Shown here one piece after another: positions 42,701 to 51,301 of a stretch of 64,000 bases of DNA. Source of the stretch: Candidatus Obscuribacterales bacterium (GTDB taxonomy: Bacteria > Cyanobacteriota > Vampirovibrionia > Obscuribacterales > Obscuribacteraceae); assembly GCA_021732085.1 (NCBI GenBank), contig JAKFVQ010000020.1, positions 1 to 64,000 on the forward strand, in the 5' to 3' direction. Each line of letters opens with the position of its first letter. The stretch's first letter is position 1. The notes beneath the pieces were generated by a model. It searched no databases. It was not told the origin of the DNA and saw only the letters and a list, made by a program, of their open reading frames with translations. The translations under genes were made by a program, and so were the position numbers.

Positions 42701-43074
42701 GTCTCCCCTTGCAACCAGCGCAGAGCGCACCATAGCTGCCAGTAAGTTCCCGGCGTCATGCAGATTTTATCTGCGGGCATTCTCCAATCTATAGATTGAA
42801 CGGCAGTACTTAGCAGAAGAGTCCCGACTTTCTGCGCCAAAAATCATCGCGCCGTTTCGCCAGTCTCCGAGATGCTTTCTATAGGCTGTTCGCCGAAGCT
42901 CGAAAAGCAGCCACATTTGATTTCTATCGCCTGCAAATTGCAGCGCATAATCAGCTGCACCGCAGTTGGTGCTCTACATTTCTACAGTTGTATAGAGAAT
43001 TAAGAATTGAGTTGGGCTCTCACTGGCTTTCTATGCGTCTCCTCGAATGCACATTCCCGAAGAGGATAGAAGAT
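42701..43074. other. Leader region of the Gly-rich protein gene
   Basis: 374 nt without a gene. The in-frame extension from 42988 to 43074 lacks a signal-peptide character and a ribosome site, so I treat it as untranslated leader. Only the promoter of the following gene is expected here; no strong motif is seen. Confidence 0.4.
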
Positions 43075-43992
43075 ATGAAGATAGGATACGACAGAGCGCT
43101 TCTCGCTATCGCTCTTTCTTTGTTTGCTTTCCAAAGCACCCAGGCACAAGAATTTCTAAGACAACGATCCAGTGACGATTTCGCCCGCAGATTCGACTCA
43201 TTTAGTCGCGCACTAGACACATTGGCCAACGACATGCGCAAAGCATATGACGAATCAGTCTTGGCTAGAGCAAAAGCCACTGCAATGACATCGATTCCCT
43301 CAGAATACGGCAATAACAATTTCAATGGCAGTCAACCGCAAATCTTTAGTGGTACCGCCGGTTTGGGCGTAGGCGGCTTTGGCGGAGGCGGTGGATTCGG
43401 ATTCGGTGGATTCGGCGGCGGATTCGGCGGCGGATTCGGCTCCGGCATATTTGGTGGTGGACTTGCTGGTATCGACTCCAACGATTTTGGTCTCGGGATG
43501 GGTCCAAGTATTGGTCCAAACGATACCTTCTTTGGTCCGTACCAGGGACAAACATTCTCGACATTGAGAACAAACGGATCTTCCGGACCGGTTGTCGGCT
43601 CAGCATTCCCACCGGGACGCAGAGTTAACGAAAGCTCGAATACGGTTCTTCGACGCCAGGGTTCGAATTTTATCGCCCAACGTAATTTCTCCGGCACCAA
43701 TGGTAATGGCACCAATGACGGAAGCAACACAAACGGTGGAAATACAAATAACAATACTTTTGGTCGCTCGTCAACCACGAGCAGCACCTGGAATGGCGGT
43801 GCCTTCAACACGCAGAGCAGCAGTAGCAGTTTCAATGGTGACGGAACACAGAACTTCGGAACTTGGTCAATCACAGGCAACGCTCCCGGCACAGTGGCGG
43901 GTCCGGGAATGGCTGGAACGCCTTCTGGATCTGGTACCCCCGCCGGTGGCGGCACTGGCGTAGCAGGCGGAAGCGGTGGTCCTACCATGTAA
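43075..43992 (+). CDS. Secreted Gly/Asn/Ser-rich low-complexity protein
   Basis: 305 residues. Signal peptide (MKIGYDRALLAIALSLFAFQ, cleavage near STQAQE). Residues about 30-75 are helical and charged. Then a Gly/Phe-rich segment (FGGGGGFGFGGFGGGFGGG, about 95-130), a loop with several NG/PG turns, an Asn/Thr/Gly/Ser-rich repetitive stretch (NGNGTNDGSNTNGGNTNNN) and a C-terminal Gly/Pro tail. Such composition fits flexible cell-surface or matrix proteins. The ATG at 43075 has GAGG 9 nt upstream. An intrinsic terminator follows. No catalytic motif. Confidence 0.75.
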   Translation: MKIGYDRALLAIALSLFAFQSTQAQEFLRQRSSDDFARRFDSFSRALDTLANDMRKAYDESVLARAKATAMTSIPSEYGNNNFNGSQPQIFSGTAGLGVGGFGGGGGFGFGGFGGGFGGGFGSGIFGGGLAGIDSNDFGLGMGPSIGPNDTFFGPYQGQTFSTLRTNGSSGPVVGSAFPPGRRVNESSNTVLRRQGSNFIAQRNFSGTNGNGTNDGSNTNGGNTNNNTFGRSSTTSSTWNGGAFNTQSSSSSFNGDGTQNFGTWSITGNAPGTVAGPGMAGTPSGSGTPAGGGTGVAGGSGGPTM

Positions 43993-44055
43993 TCGCCTGG
44001 CGCTCCGGGGAGTTCAAGCCCACTGCTCGACTCACTTGCAGAAAGTTCAACAAAA

Positions 44056-44088
44056 AAAACGGGACCCGCTTTTGGCTGGTCCCGTTTT
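44056..44088. terminator. Bidirectional intrinsic terminator
   Basis: AAAACGGGACC (44056-44066) pairs with GGTCCCGTTTT (44078-44088), with runs of A and T on the two sides. It lies between the convergent Gly-rich gene and the propeller gene and serves both. Confidence 0.9.
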
Positions 44089-44109
44089 GAGAAGCTGTTC
44101 TGTTTACCG

Positions 44110-45270
44110 TTAGCTCAGCGCTGTTGCTGATTGAGTTCTGTCAGCTTTATCGAGAGCGATAACTCTGAGTACTCTTGAGCGTCCGGCTTCCAGTACGAAG
44201 AGTGTTCCATCTTGGCTGAAGCTGATGCCGGTTGGGTTGACCAGTCCTGTTAAGAAGCTGTCGACTCGTCCATCGCGATTTACTCTGAAGACGGAGCCTG
44301 CGCGTCCTGCTGTCACGTAGATTCTACCGAGCGTATCCATCGAGAGGTTGCCATCGAATCCGTCAGCGAAGTTGAATGCTTCCGGCTCAGCCACCTGCAC
44401 TCTTGCTAGTTCGCGTCCATCGATTGAGCGCTTCACTACAGAGCCCGTGGAGTGTTCCAGTCCCCAGAGGTTGCCGTCTTGGTCGACTAGCAGGCCTTGT
44501 GTGCCGTGTCCGGCGCCACCGACAATCACTTGGTATTCACCCGAGCGGTCAACTTTGAAGATGCCACCAGTGTTGGATGGGAAGTTGGAAACGATGACTT
44601 CATCTGATGGTGTGAGCACGAGGTCCGAAAGGAATGTGCCACCACCTGTGAGGCTGCCATCGAGCTGGGCGAGAACGCGTCCACTCTTGTTCGGGTCGAT
44701 TTTGTAAACCGTGCCTTGAATCGTGGCGACGTACAAAACACTCTTGCGATCGAAACGCAGTCCGGAGATTGTAGTGTTGCCGCGGATGCGAGCATACTCT
44801 GTCATCTGTCCGGCAGAGTCGATTTGCCATACGCTGCCGTCGACTGCGAAGTAGATTCCGCCTGGTCCCGGGCACATGCGTGAGAAACGATTTGAATAGG
44901 ATGAATTCAGTTGCGAGAGAATGCGCACTGCGTATCCGCGCGGGGGCTCCGGCAGCTCGACTACAGAAAGTCCTGATGATGTAACTTGACTTTTGTCTTT
45001 GTCGAAGTTGACGGTGATATCTTCTTCGGTATCACTTTCTTCGACTTCAGCACTAGTAATGTCAATGTGAAGTATCAAATGTAATGGAACGAGAATGCGT
45101 CTGATGTGAATCTGTCCATCACTCTCATGGGAATAAGATTCGATGTCGATGTGATCGTGATCAACGCTCAATACTCGTCCGGTAACTGTGTTGTGGCAAC
45201 CCATACCATACCAGATTTGAATTTTCTGGCGATTCTCGACGAATGTTTGAAGTCTTGTTCTGAAGCTCAT
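44110..45270 (-). CDS. Lsm/SH3-like domain fused to an NHL/SMP-30-type beta-propeller
   Basis: 386 residues. The first 75 residues (GMGCHNTVTGRVLSVDHDHI then DIESYSHE...RRILVPLHLILHIDI) look like a small RNA-binding-like Sm/SH3 barrel. After an acidic linker (SAEVEESDTEEDITV) a propeller of about six blades follows, each with the strand pattern G-x-I/VYVATxxGTVYKID or GNLWGLEHSTGSVVK. No signal peptide. ATG at 45270 with AGGGG 6 nt upstream. The gene is followed by the terminator at 44056 and preceded by rsfS at 35 nt, so probably co-transcribed with it. The function is unknown; propeller for protein or ligand, barrel for RNA or DNA is only inference. Confidence 0.75.
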   Translation of the reverse strand: MSFRTRLQTFVENRQKIQIWYGMGCHNTVTGRVLSVDHDHIDIESYSHESDGQIHIRRILVPLHLILHIDITSAEVEESDTEEDITVNFDKDKSQVTSSGLSVVELPEPPRGYAVRILSQLNSSYSNRFSRMCPGPGGIYFAVDGSVWQIDSAGQMTEYARIRGNTTISGLRFDRKSVLYVATIQGTVYKIDPNKSGRVLAQLDGSLTGGGTFLSDLVLTPSDEVIVSNFPSNTGGIFKVDRSGEYQVIVGGAGHGTQGLLVDQDGNLWGLEHSTGSVVKRSIDGRELARVQVAEPEAFNFADGFDGNLSMDTLGRIYVTAGRAGSVFRVNRDGRVDSFLTGLVNPTGISFSQDGTLFVLEAGRSRVLRVIALDKADRTQSATALS

Positions 45271-45305
45271 AACGCACCCCTAATACTCAACAGGCAATAA
45301 TCGCC

Positions 45306-45719
45306 TTATGTCTCCTGGTTCGGATTGAAATCGTCCTCTTTAAGCCATTCTTTGCGATCAACGATTAAAGCGTGATTCCAGAATTGCTCCAGTTTGTACT
45401 TATTTCGTTCCGAGTCTTGCAGAATGTGGACAATGACATCGCCATAGTCCATCAATACCCAACGTCCTTCTTGTTTCCCCTCAATCGACCTGGCTTTTAA
45501 ACCAAGTTTTCCGAGGTCATCATCAATTGCATCTGCAATTGCTCTTACTTGGGTGGAAGATTGACCGCCTGTGATGACGAAATAGTCAGCCATAACGGTT
45601 ACTGTCCGGACGTCGAGAATGAGCGTGGAGACTGCTTTCTTTGATTCAGCAGAGTTGGCCGCTGTGTAGGCCGCATCTTTTGAATCAGTTTGCGCTGATG
45701 CTTGAACTGTTTCAGTCAA
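45306..45719 (-). CDS. rsfS: Ribosomal silencing factor RsfS (Iojap/DUF143)
   Basis: 137 residues from a TTG at 45719. RsfS binds L14 on the 50S subunit and blocks joining under starvation. The core runs from STLILDVRTVTVMADYFVIT through AIADAIDDDLG and ARSIEGKQEGRWVLMDYGDV to YKLEQFWNHA. The frame remains open to 45929, but the extra 70 residues have no counterpart in the family, so I take the shorter form; this start is not decided by a good Shine-Dalgarno. It lies in front of the Lsm/propeller gene (35 nt), divergent from HU. Confidence 0.88.
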   Translation of the reverse strand: MTETVQASAQTDSKDAAYTAANSAESKKAVSTLILDVRTVTVMADYFVITGGQSSTQVRAIADAIDDDLGKLGLKARSIEGKQEGRWVLMDYGDVIVHILQDSERNKYKLEQFWNHALIVDRKEWLKEDDFNPNQET

Positions 45720-46096
45720 ACGTCTGTCTCGCTCTCGTCCTCTACAAAAACTTTGTTCCCAAATTCTTCGGTAATTCACACGAAATGCTTGAAAAAGTAG
45801 CGGGAAAACCCCCAGCCAAGCCATGTTAATCCACCCCAAAATCACGAGCGTGCAGTTGGCATTTTTGAGCAGGGATGTGCGCGGAGGCGGTTGTAAAGTG
45901 GATGCGCGAGGAATCTTCCAATATTTCAAGATTTTTTTTCCAGGGAGTCACTTCGTTTCTCCTTTGCAACTGGCGCGTTCCGAAATAGTTATGAAGAGCC
46001 ACTTTTTAAGGCTTCAAGTCTTGTGTGGCGTCTCAAGGTGCTGTATCCTTGCGGGTTACGTGGTTTACTAAGGTTGTGAGAGTTGGAGGAATCCTA
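45720..46096. other. Divergent region between rsfS and HU
   Basis: 377 nt; the left part is the open but probably untranslated extension of the rsfS frame. The right end holds the HU promoter. No other gene or repeat is supported. Confidence 0.45.
46021..46049 (+). promoter_or_regulatory. Sigma-70-type promoter of the HU gene
   Basis: TTGTGT (46021-46026), 17-nt spacer, TATCCT (46044-46049). Transcription would start near 46056, about 40 nt before the GTG start codon. Confidence 0.6.
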
Positions 46097-46375
46097 GTGA
46101 ATAAAGCTGAATTGGCCGCTGAAATTGCGGTTCGCACGAACAATACTAAGAAGGCTGTCGAAGAAATTTTGGGCGCCCTCACCGACGTAGTTGTAGAAGC
46201 AGTAGCAAAAGGCGAGCGGGTTACCCTTGTTGGCTTTGGTACCTTCGAGCGTCGTGAGCGTCAAGCCCGCGAAACAAACAACCCACAAAAGCCGGGGCAG
46301 AAGATCAAAGTTCCAGCAAAGAAAGTACCAGCTTTCTCCGCTGGTAAAGAGTTTAAGGAAAGAGTCGACAAATAG
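46097..46375 (+). CDS. hup: HU-family DNA-binding protein
   Basis: 92 residues, the usual HU length. A nucleoid architectural protein that bends DNA as a dimer. VNKAELAAEIAVRTNNTKKA, VTLVGFGTFERRERQARE and the beta-arm tip NPQKPGQKIKVPAKKVPAF are canonical. The start is GTG 46097 with GGAGG 7 nt upstream; the frame opens 24 codons earlier. A good promoter (46021-46049) and an intrinsic terminator (46412-46440) make it a monocistronic unit. Confidence 0.97.
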   Translation: MNKAELAAEIAVRTNNTKKAVEEILGALTDVVVEAVAKGERVTLVGFGTFERRERQARETNNPQKPGQKIKVPAKKVPAFSAGKEFKERVDK

Positions 46376-46411
46376 TCTTAGATACTGGAACACTCCAATT
46401 TTTAAGCGATT

Positions 46412-46440
46412 AAGAGGGGAATTATTTCCCCTCTTTTGCT
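46412..46440 (+). terminator. Intrinsic terminator of the HU gene
   Basis: AAGAGGGGAA (46412-46421) and TTCCCCTCTT (46426-46435), loop TTAT, then TTGCTT. It begins 37 nt after the HU stop codon. Confidence 0.88.
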
Positions 46441-46543
46441 TAGAGTCTTAGTAAAAAAAGAGGGGCTTGAATGAAAAAGACGCCACGAGATGTGACGCCT
46501 TTGATTGCTATTTCATTTCTGAATCGGTAGCTAGTAGGAATTG

Positions 46544-46894
46544 CTATTTCTTCCCTACGCATCCCTCAAAGGGATTAGATAGCTTCAGTTGTTCATGAAT
46601 CGGTATTTTGTCACCGAATGGAAAGTCGTTCGCGACGCGCACTTTTTTGCCAAATGCAAGATTTTGCATCTCTCCATTCTTGAGGTCGAAAGTGGCGTAA
46701 ACCTTATCAGCTTTAAGGCTGCTGTCGCGGTCTCGTTCGAGGACTTTTCCTACTGCCTTCTTGTCGTCGCAGGAAAGCTTGTTCCACTCAGACATCAGCT
46801 GCTGATGGAAGTCCATTTTGTCTACTAATGAATTAGTGCTGAGCGCCTTATCTGCCAAGTCTGTTAGTTGGCGAGCTCCAGATTCCGCGTCCAT
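46544..46894 (-). CDS. Small hypothetical protein
   Basis: 116 residues without signal peptide. Helical first half (ARQLTDLADKALSTNSLVDK, FHQQLMSEWNKLSCDDKKAV) and a basic second half (LKNGEMQNLAFGKKVRVAND). The start ATG at 46894 has GGGGATGG upstream. The N-terminal ESGARQLTDLADKALS is reminiscent of the N-terminal motif of the paralogues at 18.6-19.8 kb (SEAAKELSLDAL), but too short to claim homology. No family recognised. Confidence 0.6.
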   Translation of the reverse strand: MDAESGARQLTDLADKALSTNSLVDKMDFHQQLMSEWNKLSCDDKKAVGKVLERDRDSSLKADKVYATFDLKNGEMQNLAFGKKVRVANDFPFGDKIPIHEQLKLSNPFEGCVGKK

Positions 46895-47033
46895 TTACCA
46901 TCCCCATATAACCGTTCTACTTGAATCTAAGAAATTCTGACTCGGTTAGCAATGGGAAGATCACGTTATCAGGCAATCTTGCAGAAATCGACAGCCGGTG
47001 ACTGCAAATTTCCACTGACATGAATATCGGACG

Positions 47034-47062
47034 AAAAAAAAGGCTGCACGATAAATGCAGCC
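47034..47062 (-). terminator. Intrinsic terminator of pnp
   Basis: On the minus strand GGCTGCA (47062-47056), loop TTTATCG, TGCAGCC (47048-47042), then eight T residues (47041-47034). It lies 24 nt after the pnp stop codon. Confidence 0.93.
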
Positions 47063-47085
47063 CTTTGAGTTTAAGAGCGCGCCAA

Positions 47086-49248
47086 CTATTTGCTGCCGTT
47101 TTCCATCTTCTCTTTCTCTTCGGGGCTAACGCCCTTGATAGTGAGATTGACGCGTCCTCGATCATCGATTTCTTTGACCTTCACGACAACGCGTTGGCCT
47201 ACAGCGACTACGTCTTCCACCTTCTCAACACGGCGGTTTTCCAATTGAGAGATGTGGACCATGCCTTCTTTGCCTGGCAACACTTCGACGAACGCGCCAA
47301 CTGGAATTATGCGAGTCACGCGTCCTGCGTAAATTTCACCGACGGTGATGCGCTTTAGCAGGCGGATAATTGTATCGCGCGCCGCTTCACCACCGGCAGC
47401 TTCGACAGAGCCGATTCTGACTGTGCCGTCATCTTCAATGTCAATCGTGGCGCCGGTTTCTTCAATGATTTTGCGAATCATCTTACCGCCTGGTCCGATA
47501 ACTGTGCCGATATCATCCGGATCAATATGGATGGTGATAATGCGTGGTGCCCACGGTGAGAGTTCGGTTCGTGGCTTGGCAATTACTGCTTCCATCTTGT
47601 CCATGATATGCATGCGACCGCGACGGGCTTGTTCGAGTGCAACCTTCATGATATCGAGTGAGATGCCCTCGATTTTGATGTCCATTTGCAGCGCGGTGAT
47701 GCCTTCGCGTGTGCCTGTGACCTTGAAGTCCATGTCGCCGAGGAAGTCTTCCAATCCTTGAATATCGGAGAGGATTGCAAACCTGTCTCCTTCAAGTATC
47801 AGACCCATGGCAATCCCAGCAACGGTAGCCTTCAGCGGAACCCCGGCATCCATTAATGAGAGGCAGGAGCCGCAGGTGGAAGCCATGCTCGTTGAGCCGT
47901 TGGATTCAAGAACTTCGGATACCACACGAATGACGTAAGGAAAATCGTTTGGATCCGGAAGAACTGCAAGAATTGCGCGCTCAGCCAGGGCTCCGTGACC
48001 GATTTCGCGGCGTCCCGGACCTCTGTTCGGGCGTACTTCACCGACCGAATAGCTTGGGAAATTGTAGTGGTGCAAATAGCGGCGTTCTTTCTGTAGATCG
48101 ATGCCGTCCAACTTTTGTGCATCTGATGGTGTTCCCAGTGTTGTCACTGAGAGCGCCTGAGTTGTTCCGCGAGTGAAGAGCCCTGTACCGTGGGTGCGTG
48201 GAAGGATTCCGACTTCAACAGTAATTGGTCTTATCTCATCGCATCGTCTGCCGTCTGCGCGTTTGCCGGTTTCAAGTACCTGGGCACGCATGAGTTCTGC
48301 TTCGTACTCTTCCATATAAGCTGCAATTGGAAGCTTGGCGGCTTGGCGAAGTGCATGGTCTTCAGGAAGGGCTGCAATTGCCTCGTCAATGGCGGCGCGT
48401 GCTTCGTCCATGAAGGCTGCTCTTACGCTCTTGCTGGTCACACCGTCCATGGAAGCTTTCAATTTTTCAGTTGCGTGTTCGCGAATGATGCGATCCAGCT
48501 CTTCATTCTTCGGTGCGCCTTCGAAGTCTTGCTTCACAACGCCGATCTCTTGGATAAAGGCGCGTTGTGCTTCGCACTGACGCTTGATTTGATTGTGTGC
48601 GTAGTCGATTGCAGCTAGCATGTCGCGCTCTGAGACGATCAATGCGCCGGCTTCTACCATCATTATGGAGTTTTCTGTTCCGGCAACAACAAGGTCGAGG
48701 TCGGAAACCGCCATTTCTTCATAGGTTGGATTGGCAACGAAGCGTCCTTCGATGCGTCCTACGCGAACGGCTCCGACAGGACCATTAAAGGGAAGTCCTG
48801 AGATCATGAGGGCTACCGATGCGCCCACAATAGCCAGTGTATCTGGCGGATTAATCTGGTCAGCGCTCATACAAGTCGCGACGACCATAACGTCATTGCG
48901 GTAGTTGTAGTTGAAAAGGGGGCGCAGAGGGCGGTCAATCAAGCGGCTGACTAGCACAGCTTTGTCAGACAGTTTGCCTTCGCGACGTGTAAAGCTTCCG
49001 GGAATGCGTCCGACCGAATACAGTTTCTCTTCGAAATCAACAAGAAGCGGAAAATAATCGATTCCTTCTCGCGGGTTTTTGCCGGCAGTAGCCGAAACTA
49101 AAAGCATCGTTTCGCCACATCGGACTTCCACCGCTCCGGTTGCCTGTCGTGCCAATCTGCCGGTTATGAATGTGACTTCTTTTCCATCTACATCGAAGGA
49201 AAACGAACGAGTTGGAGCCATGTGTTGAACTTCTGTATCTATTGACAT
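47086..49248 (-). CDS. pnp: Polyribonucleotide nucleotidyltransferase (PNPase)
   Basis: 720 residues. Phosphorolytic 3'-5' exoribonuclease and component of the degradosome. Two RNase PH domains (about 10-235 and 315-540), with the second holding the active site around RTHGTGLFTRGTTQALSVTT and DVIKVALEQARRGR; a KH domain (APRIITIHIDPDDIGTVIGP) and an S1 domain (GEIYAGRVTRIIPVGAFVEV) follow. Length fits the family. ATG at 49248 with AGGTG 5 nt upstream. It sits downstream of rpsO as in many bacteria, but the two are separated by a terminator and a structured leader. Confidence 0.98.
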   Translation of the reverse strand: MSIDTEVQHMAPTRSFSFDVDGKEVTFITGRLARQATGAVEVRCGETMLLVSATAGKNPREGIDYFPLLVDFEEKLYSVGRIPGSFTRREGKLSDKAVLVSRLIDRPLRPLFNYNYRNDVMVVATCMSADQINPPDTLAIVGASVALMISGLPFNGPVGAVRVGRIEGRFVANPTYEEMAVSDLDLVVAGTENSIMMVEAGALIVSERDMLAAIDYAHNQIKRQCEAQRAFIQEIGVVKQDFEGAPKNEELDRIIREHATEKLKASMDGVTSKSVRAAFMDEARAAIDEAIAALPEDHALRQAAKLPIAAYMEEYEAELMRAQVLETGKRADGRRCDEIRPITVEVGILPRTHGTGLFTRGTTQALSVTTLGTPSDAQKLDGIDLQKERRYLHHYNFPSYSVGEVRPNRGPGRREIGHGALAERAILAVLPDPNDFPYVIRVVSEVLESNGSTSMASTCGSCLSLMDAGVPLKATVAGIAMGLILEGDRFAILSDIQGLEDFLGDMDFKVTGTREGITALQMDIKIEGISLDIMKVALEQARRGRMHIMDKMEAVIAKPRTELSPWAPRIITIHIDPDDIGTVIGPGGKMIRKIIEETGATIDIEDDGTVRIGSVEAAGGEAARDTIIRLLKRITVGEIYAGRVTRIIPVGAFVEVLPGKEGMVHISQLENRRVEKVEDVVAVGQRVVVKVKEIDDRGRVNLTIKGVSPEEKEKMENGSK

Positions 49249-49298
49249 CTTTTCACCTATTCTTCTTATCTTCTTTTCTTAAAGCCCGTTGTGCCAAC

Positions 49299-49354
49299 GC
49301 AGACTGCACCGACCGGTGCTTGTCTGCTTTGAGCTAATGCCGAGGATTCTCGGC
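49299..49354 (-). promoter_or_regulatory. Structured leader of pnp (two hairpins)
   Basis: GCAGAC-T-GCACC (49299-49310) pairs with GGTGC-TT-GTCTGC (49315-49327); GCCGAG (49339-49344) pairs with CTCGGC (49349-49354). Both lie in the 5' region of pnp. In enteric bacteria a leader stem cleaved by RNase III mediates PNPase autoregulation; similar control here is inference. Confidence 0.5.
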
Positions 49355-49378
49355 AAAGGTTGATTAGCTGATTTGGAC

Positions 49379-49411
49379 AAAAAAAAGCAGGCGGTAAGAT
49401 TACTCGCCTGC
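49379..49411 (-). terminator. Intrinsic terminator of rpsO
   Basis: On the minus strand GCAGGCG (49411-49405) pairs with CGCCTGC (49393-49387), followed by a run of T (49386-49379). It begins 6 nt after the rpsO stop codon. Confidence 0.9.
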
Positions 49412-49417
49412 CTTTTA

Positions 49418-49687
49418 TTAGCGTCTCAAGCCCAGCTTTTCGATTAGACCACGATAGCGTGCATTATCTTCGCGGCTGAGGTACTGGAGAAGTCTGCGCC
49501 TCTTCCCAACCATCATTAACAATCCGCGTCTGCTGTGGAAGTCTTTCTTGTGGGTGCGCAGGTGCTCTGTGAGCTGGTTGATTCTTTCGGTCAGAAGAGC
49601 AACTTGCACTTCTGGAGAACCTGTATCTTTTGCGTGAACCTTGTGGGTTTCAACGACTGTTTGCTTTTTTTGTACTTCTAACGACAT
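49418..49687 (-). CDS. rpsO: 30S ribosomal protein S15
   Basis: 89 residues, the exact family length. Binds 16S rRNA and organises the central domain. [40 protein letters not shown] and [20 protein letters not shown] are canonical. ATG 49687. The gene has its own terminator before pnp; no leader structure for S15 autoregulation is obvious upstream. Confidence 0.99.
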   Translation of the reverse strand: MSLEVQKKQTVVETHKVHAKDTGSPEVQVALLTERINQLTEHLRTHKKDFHSRRGLLMMVGKRRRLLQYLSREDNARYRGLIEKLGLRR

Positions 49688-49817
49688 GCCTATAGTTCCA
49701 TTTGATATCTTGCTTACTCTTAGGTAGTGGTAAATAATATCACGTCCAGGCCGCTACTTGCCTTCTGGAGCAACTCTTGCAGGCTTGTCATGTAACATAA
49801 AAGAGAGCTTAGAATCG

Positions 49818-50528
49818 ATGGCTCGCCCCTTCAAATCCCGTGAACTGCTCAGCCGCTTTCCCTGGCTGGATACGGTTCGCATGAATTTTCTGGAATGGGT
49901 TTGTAATGATGGATTAGGTTTTTGGGACCGCAGTTATCGAATTATAAAAATCTTTGAGCCTGGAGCGGCAGATCTTTTACAAGAAAACGAGCAGCGAAAA
50001 CCACTGATCTGGTCTATCTATCATGGTCGAATGGTGGGGACGCTTGGACTGCGACCGCGCAAGAGATTGACAATCCTGATCAGCCCTAGTCGGGATGGGG
50101 AAATGATTGCCCGGGGCGCCAAAGGGATGGGCTTCTCGGTAGCCAGGGGATCATCAAAGCAGGGCGCTGTCAAGGGTGCGCTGGAATTAGTGGATGCCGT
50201 AAAGGAAGGACAGGATTTGGTTTTCATGGTCGATGGACCACGCGGACCGAAGTTCACAGTTAAGCCTGGAGTCATTAGAATGGCTGAAATAACGCAAGTG
50301 CCGATTTTGCCCTTCGTCTGCTCGGCGCGGTCGACCTGGTGGATGCCGTCCTGGGATAACTTTATGGCGCCATGGTGGTCAACCCCGATTGTTTACATTT
50401 TCGGGCAACCGCTACTTGTACCGAAGGATGCCGATGAAGTTTTGCAAGAGGAGTTGCGTGTCGAGCTAGAAAGGCGTATGGAGCGCTGCCGGGAGATGGC
50501 TGACAAGTTCTGGTCGCTCAGTATCTGA
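49818..50528 (+). CDS. DUF374-type lysophospholipid acyltransferase-like protein
   Basis: 236 residues from the ATG at 49818 (the frame opens at 49758). Short proteins of this family share a LPLAT-like fold. Visible motifs: WSIYHGRMVGTLGL (position of the H of the catalytic HxxxxD-like site), ISPSRDGEMIARGAKGMGFS, ARGSSKQGAVKGALELVDAV, and FMVDGPRGPKFTVKPGVIRM. The family is thought to add an acyl or similar group in envelope biogenesis (lipid A-like or capsule-like), but the exact reaction is unknown. It is divergent from rpsO. Ribosome site weak. Confidence 0.85.
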   Translation: MARPFKSRELLSRFPWLDTVRMNFLEWVCNDGLGFWDRSYRIIKIFEPGAADLLQENEQRKPLIWSIYHGRMVGTLGLRPRKRLTILISPSRDGEMIARGAKGMGFSVARGSSKQGAVKGALELVDAVKEGQDLVFMVDGPRGPKFTVKPGVIRMAEITQVPILPFVCSARSTWWMPSWDNFMAPWWSTPIVYIFGQPLLVPKDADEVLQEELRVELERRMERCREMADKFWSLSI

Positions 50529-50541
50529 ACTTGCGTTGAAC

Positions 50542-50567
50542 AAGAACGCAGGCTCCCAGCCTGTCTC
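50542..50567. repeat. Dispersed intergenic palindrome, copy B
   Basis: AAGAACGCAGGCTCCCAGCCTGTCTC holds the hairpin CAGGCT-CCC-AGCCTG. It matches the 30-bp units at 56659-56718 (GGGA(G/A)CGCAGGCTTCCAGC). Confidence 0.6.
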
Positions 50568-50725
50568 TATTGCCACTTACAGAGTGTCTATAATACCGCC
50601 GTCGCGAGAAAGACTGTCTTCATGCCGCTCTTCCTGGCGATCAAAATCTGCCTTGACGGTATGCAGAATCGAATTAGCCTAGTATGTGCAGCTCTACAAG
50701 CAGGGTTCGCTGCAAAACTGCAAAA

Positions 50726-50755
50726 GAAAAAGGTGCCACCAAATTTGATGGCACC
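50726..50755 (-). terminator. Intrinsic terminator of the ferredoxin gene
   Basis: On the minus strand GGTGCCA (50755-50749) pairs with TGGCACC (50738-50732), followed by TTTTTC. It lies 25 nt after the ferredoxin stop codon. Confidence 0.9.
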
Positions 50756-50779
50756 TCCACAAGTACTTTATTAAAGTGC

Positions 50780-51004
50780 TTAGGGCTTCTGCAGTTCGGG
50801 CTTCCATTCGTCAAGAATGGCGCCTTCGATTGGACATACTGACAAGCAAGCGCCGCAATCGATGCATGCTGCATCATCGATATAGGTGTACTTGGTGCCC
50901 TTGGCGTTTGTTTTCGCTTCTGCCCAGTGGATGCACTCTACTGGACAAACGGGAATACAATCTGCAATGCCTTCGCAAACATCAGCAACGATTGTGTATG
51001 CCAT
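50780..51004 (-). CDS. Ferredoxin (bacterial-type, two iron-sulfur clusters)
   Basis: 74 residues. Low-potential electron carrier. The first cysteine set is CEGIADCIPVCPVEC (residues about 10-24); the second is CIDCGACLSVCP (about 47-58), a regular CxxCxxCxxxCP 4Fe-4S motif, followed by IEGAI. The region GTKYTYIDDAACIDCG resembles cyanobacterial small ferredoxins as I remember them. ATG 51004. Monocistronic, with its own terminator. The redox partner is unknown. Confidence 0.93.
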   Translation of the reverse strand: MAYTIVADVCEGIADCIPVCPVECIHWAEAKTNAKGTKYTYIDDAACIDCGACLSVCPIEGAILDEWKPELQKP

Positions 51005-51301
51005 TAACGTCTCCTTCTCACAGTTCTCAATTGGTAACGAAAGTACAGGCTATTTACCACTAAATCACGAGCTCATCTCGTGGTCGAGTCTTAACCTCTA
51101 ATTCTTAACACATTTCTGCTATCTGTTTTCAGAATTTTCTATCTCTGGGTTCTTTTTCAAAGTAAGCTGCGATAATTCATTTCTCGCAGAGACGAAACTG
51201 TCGGAAAAAATCCAGTTTCAAACAGGAAATGTCAGCAAAAATCAGCTCTGCGCACCAGCAATGATGAAATCTTGAAAAGCTAATGAGGGAGGGACAAACC
51301 G

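Noticed and set aside
43332..43988. Pro-rich minus-strand frame of about 218 codons
   Set aside because: It is the mirror of the Gly-rich gene (Gly codons read as Pro on the other strand).
46917..47165. Minus-strand 82-codon frame between the small gene and pnp
   Set aside because: It contains the pnp terminator and part of the pnp 3' end; no ribosome site.
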